Assembly (NCBI RefSeq): GCF_004795835.1
Contig: NZ_CP039249.1
Location: forward strand, 2,889,001-2,953,000
Length of the DNA: 64,000 nt
Reading direction: 5' to 3'
DNA from: Sphingomonas sp. PAMC26645
Lineage (GTDB): Bacteria; Pseudomonadota; Alphaproteobacteria; Sphingomonadales; Sphingomonadaceae
The notes under the pieces are model-generated. The model ran no database searches. It worked only from the letters and a program-made list of their open reading frames with translations, and was not told where the DNA came from. Positions within the stretch are counted from its first letter, which is position 1. Each line of letters begins with the position of its first letter. The position numbers and the translations under genes were made by a program. Shown piece after piece: positions 27,771-36,633 of this stretch.

Positions 27771-28864
27771 CGCCGATCCGTACGCGCCAGAGCGCGCAAC
27801 GCCATCCGAAAATCGCGGTTCAGCGCCAATGGCGCGAGCGACGCACGTGCATCCTCGACCCCGACCGACACGATCGCATCGAGCGCATCTGCAAACGCCT
27901 CGATATCGCGCCGCGGATCCGCCTCCGATAGCGCCAGCCCGATCCGTGCGATCGTCGGCCGATCGAGATCGATCGCACGCAACGCCAGCCACAGCCGATC
28001 GCCCTCCGGGTCCAGCGTGATCGCCCGCGCCTGATCGAACGCGATCCCGATCGCATGCGCCAGCACCGCGACGAACAACGACAGCCGCCGGTCGCCGATC
28101 GATTCGACCAGTACCGCGGGCAGTTCGTTCGGTCGGGCATCGAGCGCACCGGCAAGCCGCGTCGCCACCGCATCGGGCCGCTCGCCCTCGTCATGCGCGG
28201 CGAGACTACGCTGCGCCGCATCGGTGATCGCCCGGTCGCTTTCCCCCGTGACGGACTTCAAGCCGTCGCGCACGGCCGCCGCCACCCACCAGACCAGCCG
28301 GTGATGCAGTTCGGCGGGTAACTCACTGCCCCCGACCGATCCCTGCTCGTTCGCCACCCGCCGCCGGCTTTCCGCAGCCAGCAATGCAGACGCCGCCGAT
28401 GCCACCACGCTGTCCGGCACCCCCGCCAGCCTCACCAGCAGGCTCGCTTCGTCGGGTTCCGCGACCTCGACCGGCAACGACGCGGCGATCAGGTCATGGC
28501 GTACGCGCGCGATCAGTTCGTCCATCAATTCTTCATCGCGGAGCAATCCCGCACGCGTTAGCCGATCCAGAACGCCCCCCGCCCCGGCCTTCAACATCGC
28601 CTCGCCGGCCTGCGTCGCGCCGCCGCCCGCCAGCAGTCGTGCGGCATGTCGGCGGATATCCCATTCGATCGCCCCGACGATCGCGCCAAGCACCTGCGCG
28701 AGCATCAGTCGCGTCCGGTCGTCGAGCCGTGCATCGGCATCGAGAAAGAAATCCGCGATCGTTCCGGTCAGCCGCGCGTCCGCGCGCAGGCGTGCATCCT
28801 CCGCTCGCGCAACGGGATCATAGGGCGACACGACGTCGCGCACTGGGTCTGGACCGACCGACAT
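27767..28864 (-). CDS. DUF2336 domain-containing protein
   Basis: 365 residues, all-helical and soluble. The N-terminal part (RADARLTGTIADFFLDADAR, LDDRTRLMLAQVLGAIVGAI) and the following helical pairs with Asp/Arg-rich loops match the alphaproteobacterial DUF2336 family, HEAT-like repeat proteins often encoded beside sensor kinases. Its stop overlaps the start of the kinase-like gene, so the two proteins are probably made in fixed ratio and may interact. Nothing catalytic seen. An adaptor or scaffold role is inferred from context only. Confidence 0.8.
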   Translation of the reverse strand: MSVGPDPVRDVVSPYDPVARAEDARLRADARLTGTIADFFLDADARLDDRTRLMLAQVLGAIVGAIEWDIRRHAARLLAGGGATQAGEAMLKAGAGGVLDRLTRAGLLRDEELMDELIARVRHDLIAASLPVEVAEPDEASLLVRLAGVPDSVVASAASALLAAESRRRVANEQGSVGGSELPAELHHRLVWWVAAAVRDGLKSVTGESDRAITDAAQRSLAAHDEGERPDAVATRLAGALDARPNELPAVLVESIGDRRLSLFVAVLAHAIGIAFDQARAITLDPEGDRLWLALRAIDLDRPTIARIGLALSEADPRRDIEAFADALDAIVSVGVEDARASLAPLALNRDFRMALRALARTDRR

Positions 28865-28899
28865 GATCCCGTGCTTAGCCTCCGGACGTTAAGGTCCGC

Positions 28900-30081
28900 C
28901 TAAGGCGTTCGGCGAAGTCGCTCGATCACGACCGCCAGCGTCGCGGTCGCATACACCGCGGTCAGGCCGAGCCCGAACACCGGGAACCCCAGGATCGCGA
29001 ACAGCGCGACGATCAACAGATAGGCTGCCGGACTTCCCCACCACATCTTCCGTTCGCGCTCGAGTATGGCGCGTTCGGCCAGCGCGCCGATCGCGACGAG
29101 CGCGGTACCGATCGCCAATGCGGTGTTGTTTCCCGCATAGCCACTGACGAAAAACGCGAAGACCAGGATCGATGCCGCCGCCACGCCGCCGATCGCGAGG
29201 GTCTGCCCACGGGCCATCGGCGCATCGTCGCGAAGTCCACTGAGCACCGAGCCGAGTGCCAAGGCTATGCATCCTACGAGCGACAGGACCAGGCCGATCG
29301 ACGGCAGCCCGAAGCCGATCGTCACCAATCCGGCCACGCCCAGCGCTGCGCCGACCGCTCCAACGGTTGTACCAGCCGCACCGCGATCGACCAGCAGCGG
29401 CAAAGCGAGCCGCGCGATCGGTGCGAGAACAAAGCGGTCGAACCAGCCTCGCCGCCCCGACACGATCGTCATCAGCACCGCGCGCCCGCGCTCTTCCAGC
29501 GTCCGCGCCTGGCGCTCGATCCCGTGCCCACCGCGCACCGCATCGGTCGGCAACAGCACGTGTGTCGCGCGCGACTGCACTGCGAACCGCAACAGCGACG
29601 ACTGGAGATCGTAATCCTGCGGCAAGCCCGCGACTTCGGCGATCCGGCTCGAACTCAGCCGAGCGACGCCGGCCCACGCCATGTGCCCGCCGACACGCTC
29701 GAACCCCGGCCCCGCGTCGCTCTCGGGGACGACGAGCAGGCAGTCGCCCTCTTCGACCGCCATCGCCTTGACGATCGCGTCGGTGGTGACGAGCCCGTCG
29801 CCGAGCATGAGCACCGGTGCCAGCGGGTGAAGTTTCTCGCCCGCTTCCATCGCGGATCGTACCGTATCGACGCTCACGCCGCGTCGTCCGATGCGGTTGA
29901 TCGCCCCGAGCAATTCTGGGGTCATGCGCGCGACGACGATGATGATCTGCGAAACGCCGGCGGCGATCAGCAACCGCGCCTGATACTCGATCAACGTCAC
30001 GCCGCTGAAGGGCAAGGTCGCAGCAAGACGATCGGGGCGATCGTCGGCGTCATGAATTGCAAATAATAGGCCGGCAAGCAT
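28900..30081 (-). CDS. Nucleotidyltransferase-like / multi-TM fusion protein, probably degenerate
   Basis: 393 residues. The first ~220 resemble a sugar-1-phosphate nucleotidyltransferase: PFSGVTLIEYQARLLIAAGV is like the usual core, but the loop that should read GGxGTRL is IHDADDRPDRL. Then RRGWFDRFVLAPIARLALPL leads into about five or six TM helices, in the order seen in fused nucleotidyltransferase/CDP-alcohol phosphotransferases. The expected DGxxAR...GxxxD...D motif is absent (SVLSGLRDDAP sits there). I infer a membrane protein descended from such enzymes but possibly non-catalytic. Divergent from the coiled-coil gene; 35 bp upstream of the DUF2336 gene on the same strand, so likely in one operon with it. 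Confidence 0.65.
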   Translation of the reverse strand: MLAGLLFAIHDADDRPDRLAATLPFSGVTLIEYQARLLIAAGVSQIIIVVARMTPELLGAINRIGRRGVSVDTVRSAMEAGEKLHPLAPVLMLGDGLVTTDAIVKAMAVEEGDCLLVVPESDAGPGFERVGGHMAWAGVARLSSSRIAEVAGLPQDYDLQSSLLRFAVQSRATHVLLPTDAVRGGHGIERQARTLEERGRAVLMTIVSGRRGWFDRFVLAPIARLALPLLVDRGAAGTTVGAVGAALGVAGLVTIGFGLPSIGLVLSLVGCIALALGSVLSGLRDDAPMARGQTLAIGGVAAASILVFAFFVSGYAGNNTALAIGTALVAIGALAERAILERERKMWWGSPAAYLLIVALFAILGFPVFGLGLTAVYATATLAVVIERLRRTP

Positions 30082-30439
30082 TGCAGGCTGTTAGGCGGTA
30101 CGCGCCGTCCTGCAAAGCCCGCGTTCGGCCGAACCGCCCTGCGCCAAGGCTCGGTTCGGCGTTGAGGGCACGAAACCGCACGTCGATCGATGCTCGAATT
30201 CTCGCGCGTTCCGTCGATCAAGGGTCCCTGACCTTATGGTCGCCGGATCGTACGCCGTGCCGCCCTGCTTACCGGACGGATGAACGCGCAAGGATCGCAT
30301 CATCCGTTTTGTCCCGCCGCAATTCATGATACTTCCGCAGTTCATGAACGGGGGTTCGTCAATGATCGGGTTTCGCGCGTCGGCAGGCAATGCCCATCCC
30401 ATTTGCGCGGATATCGTGATGGATCCGGTGATAGAAAAC
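30082..30439. other. 358-bp divergent intergenic region
   Basis: Separates the nucleotidyltransferase-like gene from the coiled-coil gene and must carry both promoters. I see no palindromic repeat. Two copies of A(A/G)TTCATGA at 30321-30329 and 30339-30347, 18 bp apart in direct orientation, are the only obvious motif. In-frame ATGs at 30326, 30362 and 30419 could extend the coiled-coil protein into this region. Confidence 0.4.
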
Positions 30440-32647
30440 ATGTCCGACACCGTCACAGAATCCAGTTTCGATGAGGTTTATGAAGACCCTGCGCCCGACC
30501 GCGGACGCCTTTACGTAGGTATCGCGGTTGCCGTCGTGGTCGTCTGGCTGGCGGCGATGCTGTGGCTCGCGCGCCGTTCGCTTGCGACGATCGAGCCGGT
30601 TGCCTTGGTCCAGTTCATCGCTGCGCTTTGCGTCGTCCCCGCGCTGATCGGCATCGTCTGGCTGCTCGCGATGCGCACCAGCCGTAGCGAGGCGCACCGG
30701 TTCGGCATCACCGCGCAGGCGATGCGTGACGAGGCCGCCAGCCTCGAACGCACCGTCGCCGCCTTGTCGAACACGATCGACGCCAACCGCCAGCAACTCG
30801 CCGAGCAATTGAACGCGTTGATGGCGATGGGCGGTGGCGCGACCGAACAACTCGCGGCGATCGGCCGCGGCATGGTCTCCGAGATTGACCAGGCCGCCGC
30901 GCACGCGCGCAATCTCGCGACCTCGACTGCCGGCGCGCAGACCAGCCTCGGCGTCCTGATCGCCACCCTCCCCCGCGCGCAGGCGGATATCGACGACGTC
31001 GCCAAGCGCCTCGAACGCACCGGGCTGTCTGCGAGCGAACACGCCGCAGCGCTCGACGCGCAGATCGTAGCGCTGGCCGAACGCGGCCGAGACGCCGACG
31101 CGATGGCGAGCGGCGCCGCACAGCGCCTCGCCGCGCATATCGTCCGCATGGAGGCGACCAGCCAGACTGCCGGCGCGCATCTCGAATCAGTCACCGACGG
31201 CATGTCCGCAGCAGTCGACGCACTGCTCAACCGCACCGCCGACGCGGTCGATCACTCGCGCCGTGGCATCGCCGCGCAGGGTGACGCGATGCTGGCGATG
31301 GTCGGCGCGAACCAAGCCGCACTCGACAGCGCCGCTCGCGACAGCGCCGAAGCGCTCGCCAAGCGGATCGCCAGTGTCGAGGACGCGATCGAACGCGTCG
31401 CGATCCGTCTCGACCTGCAACGCAGCGCCGGCGACCGTATCGTCGACGATCTTCACACCGGACTCGGCGAAGTCGAATCCCGGATCGAACTGCTCCATCG
31501 CCACGGCACCGAGCGCACGCAGGATCTCGCGGTATCGATCAGCGCGCTAGGCGGCTCCGCGGATGCCATGACCGAAGCGCTTCGGGCTGGCGACGACATG
31601 GCGCACCGGACTATCGCGACGACCGAAACACTGCTCGTCGCCCTCGACTCTGCCGCGCGCGAAATCGACGAAACGATGCCAGCCGCACTCGGCCGCCTCG
31701 ATACGCAGGTCCTCGCCAGCAAGAGCATCGTCGTTTCGGCACGCCCCGAACTGCTCGCGCTCGTCACTGCCGCGGAGAGCACGCACGACGCGATCGAGGC
31801 GATCGCCGGGGTGATCGGCGAACAGCGCCATGTGCTCGACACGCTCTCGACCGACCTGCTCAACACGCTCAACACAGGCCGCGCGAAGGCCGATGCGCTC
31901 GGTCACATGGTCGACGAGGCGATCGGCCGGACTCAGCATTTCGTCGAAGACGCCGCGCCGCAGTTGATCGAGGCGCTCCACCGCGTCCGCGAGACCGCTG
32001 CCGTCGCCGCCGACGAGGCGCGCGAGACGCTGTCGAAGGTCATCCCCGAAGCCGCCGCCGCACTCGAAGCGGCCAGCGCCGACGCGATGCGCCGCGCGAC
32101 CAACGACACTGTGGAACGCCAGGTCAAGGCGCTCACCGACGCCACCGGTGCCGCGGTCGACGCCGCCACAGGCGCGACCGAACGCCTCGCGCGCGAAGTC
32201 CAGGCGATCGTCGACCAGACCGCGATCGTCGAAACGCGGCTCCAGGAAGCGCGAACCGAGCGCGAGGACGCCGATCAGGACACCTTCGCACGCCGCGTCT
32301 CTCTGCTGATCGAATCGCTAAATTCGGCGTCGATCGACATCACCAAGGCGATCGCCCCCGAAATCTCCGACAGTGTCTGGGGAGCATATCTCAAGGGCGA
32401 CCGCGGTGTCTTCACCCGACGTGCCGTCCGTATCCTGGACGCCAGCGAAGTCCGCGAGATCGCCGGTCTCTATGACGAGGACGAGCCCTTCCGCGAGATG
32501 GTCAACCGCTACATCCACGATTTCGAAGCAATGCTCCGCACGATCCTGACGCAACGCGACGGCTCGCCGCTCGGGGTCACGTTGCTGTCGTCCGACATGG
32601 GCAAGCTGTACGTCGCACTGGCACAGGCCATCGAACGCCTGCGCTAG
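30440..32647 (+). CDS. Large two-TM coiled-coil membrane protein, unknown (TipN-like layout)
   Basis: 735 residues from ATG 30440. Two TM helices near the N-terminus (VGIAVAVVVVWLAAMLWLA and IAALCVVPALIGIVWLLAM) are followed by about 550 residues of Ala/Glu/Arg-rich heptad-like helix with many DAAR, IASVEDAIERVA and ALDSAAREID segments. A compact C-terminal domain (about residues 640-735) includes FARRVSLLIESLNSASIDIT, SVWGAYLKGDRGVFTRRAVR and DEPFREMVNRYIHDFEAML. No HAMP or MCP signalling tip is seen. Two N-terminal TMs plus a long coiled coil recall the polarity factor TipN; that is only architectural. The start is uncertain. Confidence 0.75.
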   Translation: MSDTVTESSFDEVYEDPAPDRGRLYVGIAVAVVVVWLAAMLWLARRSLATIEPVALVQFIAALCVVPALIGIVWLLAMRTSRSEAHRFGITAQAMRDEAASLERTVAALSNTIDANRQQLAEQLNALMAMGGGATEQLAAIGRGMVSEIDQAAAHARNLATSTAGAQTSLGVLIATLPRAQADIDDVAKRLERTGLSASEHAAALDAQIVALAERGRDADAMASGAAQRLAAHIVRMEATSQTAGAHLESVTDGMSAAVDALLNRTADAVDHSRRGIAAQGDAMLAMVGANQAALDSAARDSAEALAKRIASVEDAIERVAIRLDLQRSAGDRIVDDLHTGLGEVESRIELLHRHGTERTQDLAVSISALGGSADAMTEALRAGDDMAHRTIATTETLLVALDSAAREIDETMPAALGRLDTQVLASKSIVVSARPELLALVTAAESTHDAIEAIAGVIGEQRHVLDTLSTDLLNTLNTGRAKADALGHMVDEAIGRTQHFVEDAAPQLIEALHRVRETAAVAADEARETLSKVIPEAAAALEAASADAMRRATNDTVERQVKALTDATGAAVDAATGATERLAREVQAIVDQTAIVETRLQEARTEREDADQDTFARRVSLLIESLNSASIDITKAIAPEISDSVWGAYLKGDRGVFTRRAVRILDASEVREIAGLYDEDEPFREMVNRYIHDFEAMLRTILTQRDGSPLGVTLLSSDMGKLYVALAQAIERLR

Positions 32648-32932
32648 TCCCGTCGACCGTCGCTGTTTCGGCTGGCCTATCGGCAGGACATCTCCGTCGC
32701 CCCGGACTGGTTCCGGGGTCCACCCTTCAGCACACCCATGACCATCGAGCATGTGGAACGGTGGATGCCGAAACGAGCCCAGCATGGCAGAGAAATTGGC
32801 TGATCTGGTTGCTCCCAACGCGCTGCCACACGAGCAAACACATAGGAGTCGTCGAAATAATCCAGCGTCACCGCTGACGCGGCCTTCGCCGGGGGAGCAA
32901 TCCGCGGACCGGACAATTATTTTGAGGTTCAC

Positions 32933-33712
32933 ATGCCAAGACTGAACAACAAGATCTGCGTCGTAACCGGCGCAGCGCGCGGTATCGGCCGCGCCATCGC
33001 GGAGCGGTTCCATGACGAAGGCTCAATCGTCATCCTCACCGGCATCGACGAAACCGCTGGCGTCGAAACTGCGGCGGCGATCGGCTGCCGGTTCGAAAAG
33101 CTGGACGTCCGCGAGGAGGCGGATTGGCAGCGCCTCGCGGAGATCGTTCCGGTGGTCGACGTGCTCGTGAACAATGCGGGCGTAACTGGTTTCGAGCAAG
33201 GCATGGTCGCGCATGATCCCGAGCATGCGACCTTGTCGGATTGGCGCGCGGTCCATGCGGTCAACCTTGACGGCACGTTCCTCGGCTGTCGCTATGCGAT
33301 CGGTGCGATGAAAACGGGGGGTACCGGCTCGATCATCAACATCTCGTTGCGGTCGGGGCTGGTCGGCATTCCCCTCGCTGCAGCCTATGCGTCGTCAAAG
33401 GCGGCGATCCGCAATCACAGCAAGACGGTCGCGCTGTATTGCGCGCAGCAGGGGTGGAAAATCCGCTGCAACTCGGTGCATCCAGCAGCGATTCTGACGC
33501 CGATCTGGGAGCCTATGCTCGGGGATGGGATGGACCGGGAGACGCGGATGGCGGCTCTGGTGGCCGATACGCCGTTGAAGCGGTTCGGGATGTCGGACGA
33601 GGTGGCTGCGGTCGCGGTAATGCTCGCGTCGGACGAGGCGACGTATATCACGGGGACCGAGATCAGTATCGACGGCGGTTTGCTGGCAGGGTCCGCTGCC
33701 ACGCCGGGATAA
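32933..33712 (+). CDS. Short-chain dehydrogenase/reductase
   Basis: 259-residue classical SDR. The NAD(P)-binding motif [11 protein letters not shown] is at residues 13-23, NNAG is in [11 protein letters not shown], the catalytic Ser is in [11 protein letters not shown] and the Tyr/Lys pair in [10 protein letters not shown]. The C-terminal signature is [15 protein letters not shown]. After TG the first strand loop has Ile-Asp (TGIDETAG), which favours NAD(H) over NADP(H). Such enzymes oxidise secondary alcohols, often steroid or cyclic substrates, but the substrate cannot be read from sequence. Isolated between a short gap and a repeat. Confidence 0.9.
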   Translation: MPRLNNKICVVTGAARGIGRAIAERFHDEGSIVILTGIDETAGVETAAAIGCRFEKLDVREEADWQRLAEIVPVVDVLVNNAGVTGFEQGMVAHDPEHATLSDWRAVHAVNLDGTFLGCRYAIGAMKTGGTGSIINISLRSGLVGIPLAAAYASSKAAIRNHSKTVALYCAQQGWKIRCNSVHPAAILTPIWEPMLGDGMDRETRMAALVADTPLKRFGMSDEVAAVAVMLASDEATYITGTEISIDGGLLAGSAATPG

Positions 33713-33724
33713 CGCCGACCGTGT

Positions 33725-33848
33725 GATCCTCCCCTGCCAGGGGGAGGTGGCACGAAGGTGACGGGGGGAGGATACGGAGCAGAGGTTTGCGCTTACCTCC
33801 CCCTCCGTCTGGCAATAGCCAGCCACCTCCCCCTTGCGGGGGAGGATC
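33725..33848 (+). repeat. Palindromic repeat, family E copy 1
   Basis: GATCCTCCCCTGCCAGGGGG at the left and CCTCCCCCTTGCGGGGGAGG-ATC at the right, with a central hairpin built on CTGGCAATAGCCAG. The second copy at 52319-52443 has the same arms and nearly the same internal AGGTGGCAC(C)GAAGGTGACGG. Occupies the convergent gap between the SDR and DUF1467 genes. Confidence 0.85.
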
Positions 33849-33859
33849 GCTAAGGTAAT

Positions 33860-34141
33860 TCAGCGCGTGACCATGTTCCCGCGGTCGAACAGGTCGACGC
33901 TCTGTGGCGTAATCCACCCGTACGAATAGTTCAGCTGGAACAACACAAACAATACCGTCGCGACCACAGTCACCCGCCACGCCGTCCGCCCCGACCGAAA
34001 CTCGTGCGGCGCGCTTTCGGCCTGGCCGGGGACGTGTTCGCCCCCGACCTCACGCGTCGTCTTTACGCCGAACGGCAGGACCAGGAACACCGAGAACGAC
34101 CAGAACAGAACGTAGATCGCGAGTGCCGAGGTCCAGCGCAC
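33860..34141 (-). CDS. DUF1467 family small membrane protein
   Basis: 93 residues with two TM helices (ALAIYVLFWSFSVFLVLPFG and WRVTVVATVLFVLFQLNYSY). GVKTTREVGGEHVPGQAESA between them is the family hallmark. The function is unknown. It follows rnj by 4 bp and closes the long nuo-birA-coaX-rnj run, a conserved alphaproteobacterial order. The C-terminus has a GWITPQSVDLFDRG motif on the far side of the second helix. Confidence 0.87.
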   Translation of the reverse strand: MRWTSALAIYVLFWSFSVFLVLPFGVKTTREVGGEHVPGQAESAPHEFRSGRTAWRVTVVATVLFVLFQLNYSYGWITPQSVDLFDRGNMVTR

Positions 34142-34145
34142 CCGA

Positions 34146-35783
34146 TCAGCCCTCGATCAGCAGCACGTCGACGATCGGCTGCTTGCCGGTCCAGCGCTTG
34201 GCGACCTTGCGAACCGCGAGACGGATCTGCTCGCGCATCTTCTCGCTCTCGCGCTTGCCGCCACGTACCGTATCCGCCGCCGCCTGCACCGCATCGGCGA
34301 TGAACGCCGCGCGGTCTTCCTCGACCGGCACACCCTGCACGCGAACCTGCGGCTGGCCGACCATCCGGCCGTCCTTGCCGAGCGCGACACCGACCGAGAT
34401 CTGGCCGTTGATCGCCAGCTTGCGGCGCTCGGCGATCGTCGCGCCGTCCGCCGGCAGGATCACGTCGCCGTCGAGCACCAGACGCCCGACCGTCGCGTTG
34501 CCGATCTTCGCCGGGCCCTTAGGGGCCAGGCGGATGATGTCGCCATTGCTCTGCACGATCGCGCGCGGAATGCCTTGCTCGAGACCGAAGCGCGCATGCT
34601 CCATCATGTGGCGCATCTCGCCGTGCGTCGGCACGAGCACTTCGGGACGCAGCCAGTCGTACATCTGCGCGAGTTCCGGCTGACCCGGATGACCCGACAC
34701 GTGAACGTGCGCCTGGCGCTCCGTGATCATGCGGATGCCCTTGGCCGCCAGCGTGTTCTGGATGCGACCGATCTGGACCTCGTTGCCCGGGATCTGCTTC
34801 GACGAGAAGATCACCGTGTCGTCGGCCTCAAGCGTGATCGTGTGCTGGCCATTGGCGACGCGCGCGAGCGCCGCGCGCTCTTCACCCTGGCCACCGGTAG
34901 CGACGACCAGCACCTTGTTCTTGGGCAGGCGCATCGCCTCGTCGGGGCTGATCGTGTCGGGGAAGTCCTTCAGATAGCCCGTCGCACGCGCGACCTTGAT
35001 GATCCGATCGAGCGAGCGCCCGGTGACGCACAGCTTGCGCCCGGTTTCTTTCGCGACTTCACCGAACGTGTGCAGCCGCGCGGCGTTCGACGCGAAGCTG
35101 GTGATCATCACCCGGCCCTTGGCCTTGGTGACCTCCTCGAACAGACCCTTCCGCACGGTGCTCTCGCTGCCCGATGCGGTGGTGTTGAAGATGTTTGTCG
35201 AATCGCAGACCAGCACGTCGACGCCCTTGTCGCCGATCGCCATGAAGCCCTCGGGCGTGGTCGGGTTGCCGATCACCGGGTTCTTGTCGAGCTTCCAGTC
35301 GCCGGTGTGGAACACCCGACCATAAGGCGTGTCGATCAGCAGCGCGTTCGCTTCCGGAATCGAATGCGACATCTCGACGAAGGTGAAGCCGAACGGCCCA
35401 AGCTGGAAATTGCCGCCCATCGGGATCATCTTGAGCTTCACGCGGTTGGCGATGCCCTCTTCCTCGAGCTTGCCGCGGATCAGGCCCATCGTGAACGGTG
35501 TCGCGTAGATCGGCACGCCGAGGTCCTCGGCGAGGTACGGCAGCGAACCGATATGATCTTCATGACCATGCGTGATGACGATGCCGAGCAGGTCGTCGAT
35601 CCGGTCCTCGATAAAGGACAGGTCGGGCAGGATCACGTCGACGCCCGGATATTGCGGATCGGCGAAGGTGATGCCGAGATCGACCATCACCCACTTGCCC
35701 TGGCAGCCGTACAGGTTGACGTTCATGCCGATTTCGCCGGAGCCGCCAAGGCCACAGAAAAGGAGTTCGTTCTTCGGAGTCAT
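34146..35783 (-). CDS. rnj: Ribonuclease J
   Basis: 545-residue metallo-beta-lactamase/beta-CASP nuclease with 5'-3' exo- and endonuclease activity in RNA processing. It starts MTPKNELLFCGLGGSGEIGM. The zinc motif THGHEDHIGSLPYL is near residue 75; further ligands are in HTGDWKLD and VCDST(N); beta-CASP motifs include TSFASNAARL, VVATGGQGE and HVSGHPGQPE. The C-terminal domain ends KQPIVDVLLIEG. Placed after coaX with 63 bp between. Mature rRNA 5' end processing is its known role in alphaproteobacteria. Confidence 0.95.
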   Translation of the reverse strand: MTPKNELLFCGLGGSGEIGMNVNLYGCQGKWVMVDLGITFADPQYPGVDVILPDLSFIEDRIDDLLGIVITHGHEDHIGSLPYLAEDLGVPIYATPFTMGLIRGKLEEEGIANRVKLKMIPMGGNFQLGPFGFTFVEMSHSIPEANALLIDTPYGRVFHTGDWKLDKNPVIGNPTTPEGFMAIGDKGVDVLVCDSTNIFNTTASGSESTVRKGLFEEVTKAKGRVMITSFASNAARLHTFGEVAKETGRKLCVTGRSLDRIIKVARATGYLKDFPDTISPDEAMRLPKNKVLVVATGGQGEERAALARVANGQHTITLEADDTVIFSSKQIPGNEVQIGRIQNTLAAKGIRMITERQAHVHVSGHPGQPELAQMYDWLRPEVLVPTHGEMRHMMEHARFGLEQGIPRAIVQSNGDIIRLAPKGPAKIGNATVGRLVLDGDVILPADGATIAERRKLAINGQISVGVALGKDGRMVGQPQVRVQGVPVEEDRAAFIADAVQAAADTVRGGKRESEKMREQIRLAVRKVAKRWTGKQPIVDVLLIEG

Positions 35784-35846
35784 TGATTACTTTCAGGATT
35801 ATACAGGAATATGGCCCGCAGGCCGGTCGGCGCGAGCCCAATGGCC

Positions 35847-36623
35847 CTAGATATGGTGACGATCCCACATCATCGCCAGCCCCTGGATCGTCAGGTCGGC
35901 TTCGATGACGTCGAACACGTCGGTCTGTTTCTCAAATAATGTGGCGAGGCCGCCGGTGGCGACGACCTTCACGGGACGGCCGATCTCGCGCTTCATCCGC
36001 GCGACCAGCCCCTCGATCATCGCGACATAGCCCCAATAGATGCCGATGTGCATCTGCGAGACGGTGTTGAGCCCGATGACACTCGTGTCTACCGGCGCCT
36101 CGATCGCGATCCGCGGCAGTTTCGCGGCCGCGGTCACCAGCGCGTCGAGCGAGAGGTTGATCCCCGGCGCGATGATCCCGCCCTTGTACGCGCCGCTATA
36201 GTCGACGACGTCGAACGTGGTCGCGGTGCCGAAGTCGATCACGATCAGGTCGCCTGGATGCAGCGCGTGCGCGGCGATCGTGTTGACCGCACGGTCGGCG
36301 CCGAGCGAGGCCGGCTCGTCGACGTCGATCGCGATGCCCCATTCGACTGGCGCGTGGCCGGCGATCAGCGCTTCGGTGTCGAAGTATTTCGACGCGAGCA
36401 CCTGGAGATTGTGCAGCGCGCGCGGCACGACGGTGGCGACGATCACGCCCTCGATCGCATTACGATCATGCCCGCCGAGCTGCATCAACTGGCTCAACCA
36501 CACCGCATACTCGTCCGCCGTGCGCCGCGGATCGGTCGCGATCCGCCAGCGCGCGACGATCTCGCCGCCCTCGACGAGCGCGAACACGACATTGGTATTG
36601 CCGGCATCGATCGCGAGCAGCAT
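35847..36623 (-). CDS. coaX: Type III pantothenate kinase
   Basis: First enzyme of coenzyme A synthesis; phosphorylates pantothenate with ATP, needs a monovalent cation and is not CoA-inhibited. 258 residues. The P-loop-like [16 protein letters not shown] is at the start; [31 protein letters not shown] and [15 protein letters not shown] are diagnostic. ATG 36623 has GAGG eight bases upstream and follows the birA stop by 10 bp; an upstream in-frame start at 36668 would lie inside birA. Confidence 0.95.
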   Translation of the reverse strand: MLLAIDAGNTNVVFALVEGGEIVARWRIATDPRRTADEYAVWLSQLMQLGGHDRNAIEGVIVATVVPRALHNLQVLASKYFDTEALIAGHAPVEWGIAIDVDEPASLGADRAVNTIAAHALHPGDLIVIDFGTATTFDVVDYSGAYKGGIIAPGINLSLDALVTAAAKLPRIAIEAPVDTSVIGLNTVSQMHIGIYWGYVAMIEGLVARMKREIGRPVKVVATGGLATLFEKQTDVFDVIEADLTIQGLAMMWDRHHI

Positions 36624-36633
36624 CAGCGGGGCC

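Noticed and set aside
32648..32932. Possible small gene or RNA between the coiled-coil and SDR genes
   Set aside because: Only a short hairpin (CCCCGGA-ctgg-TTCCGGGG) near 32700, probably a terminator or another repeat; no frame with a start and SD.
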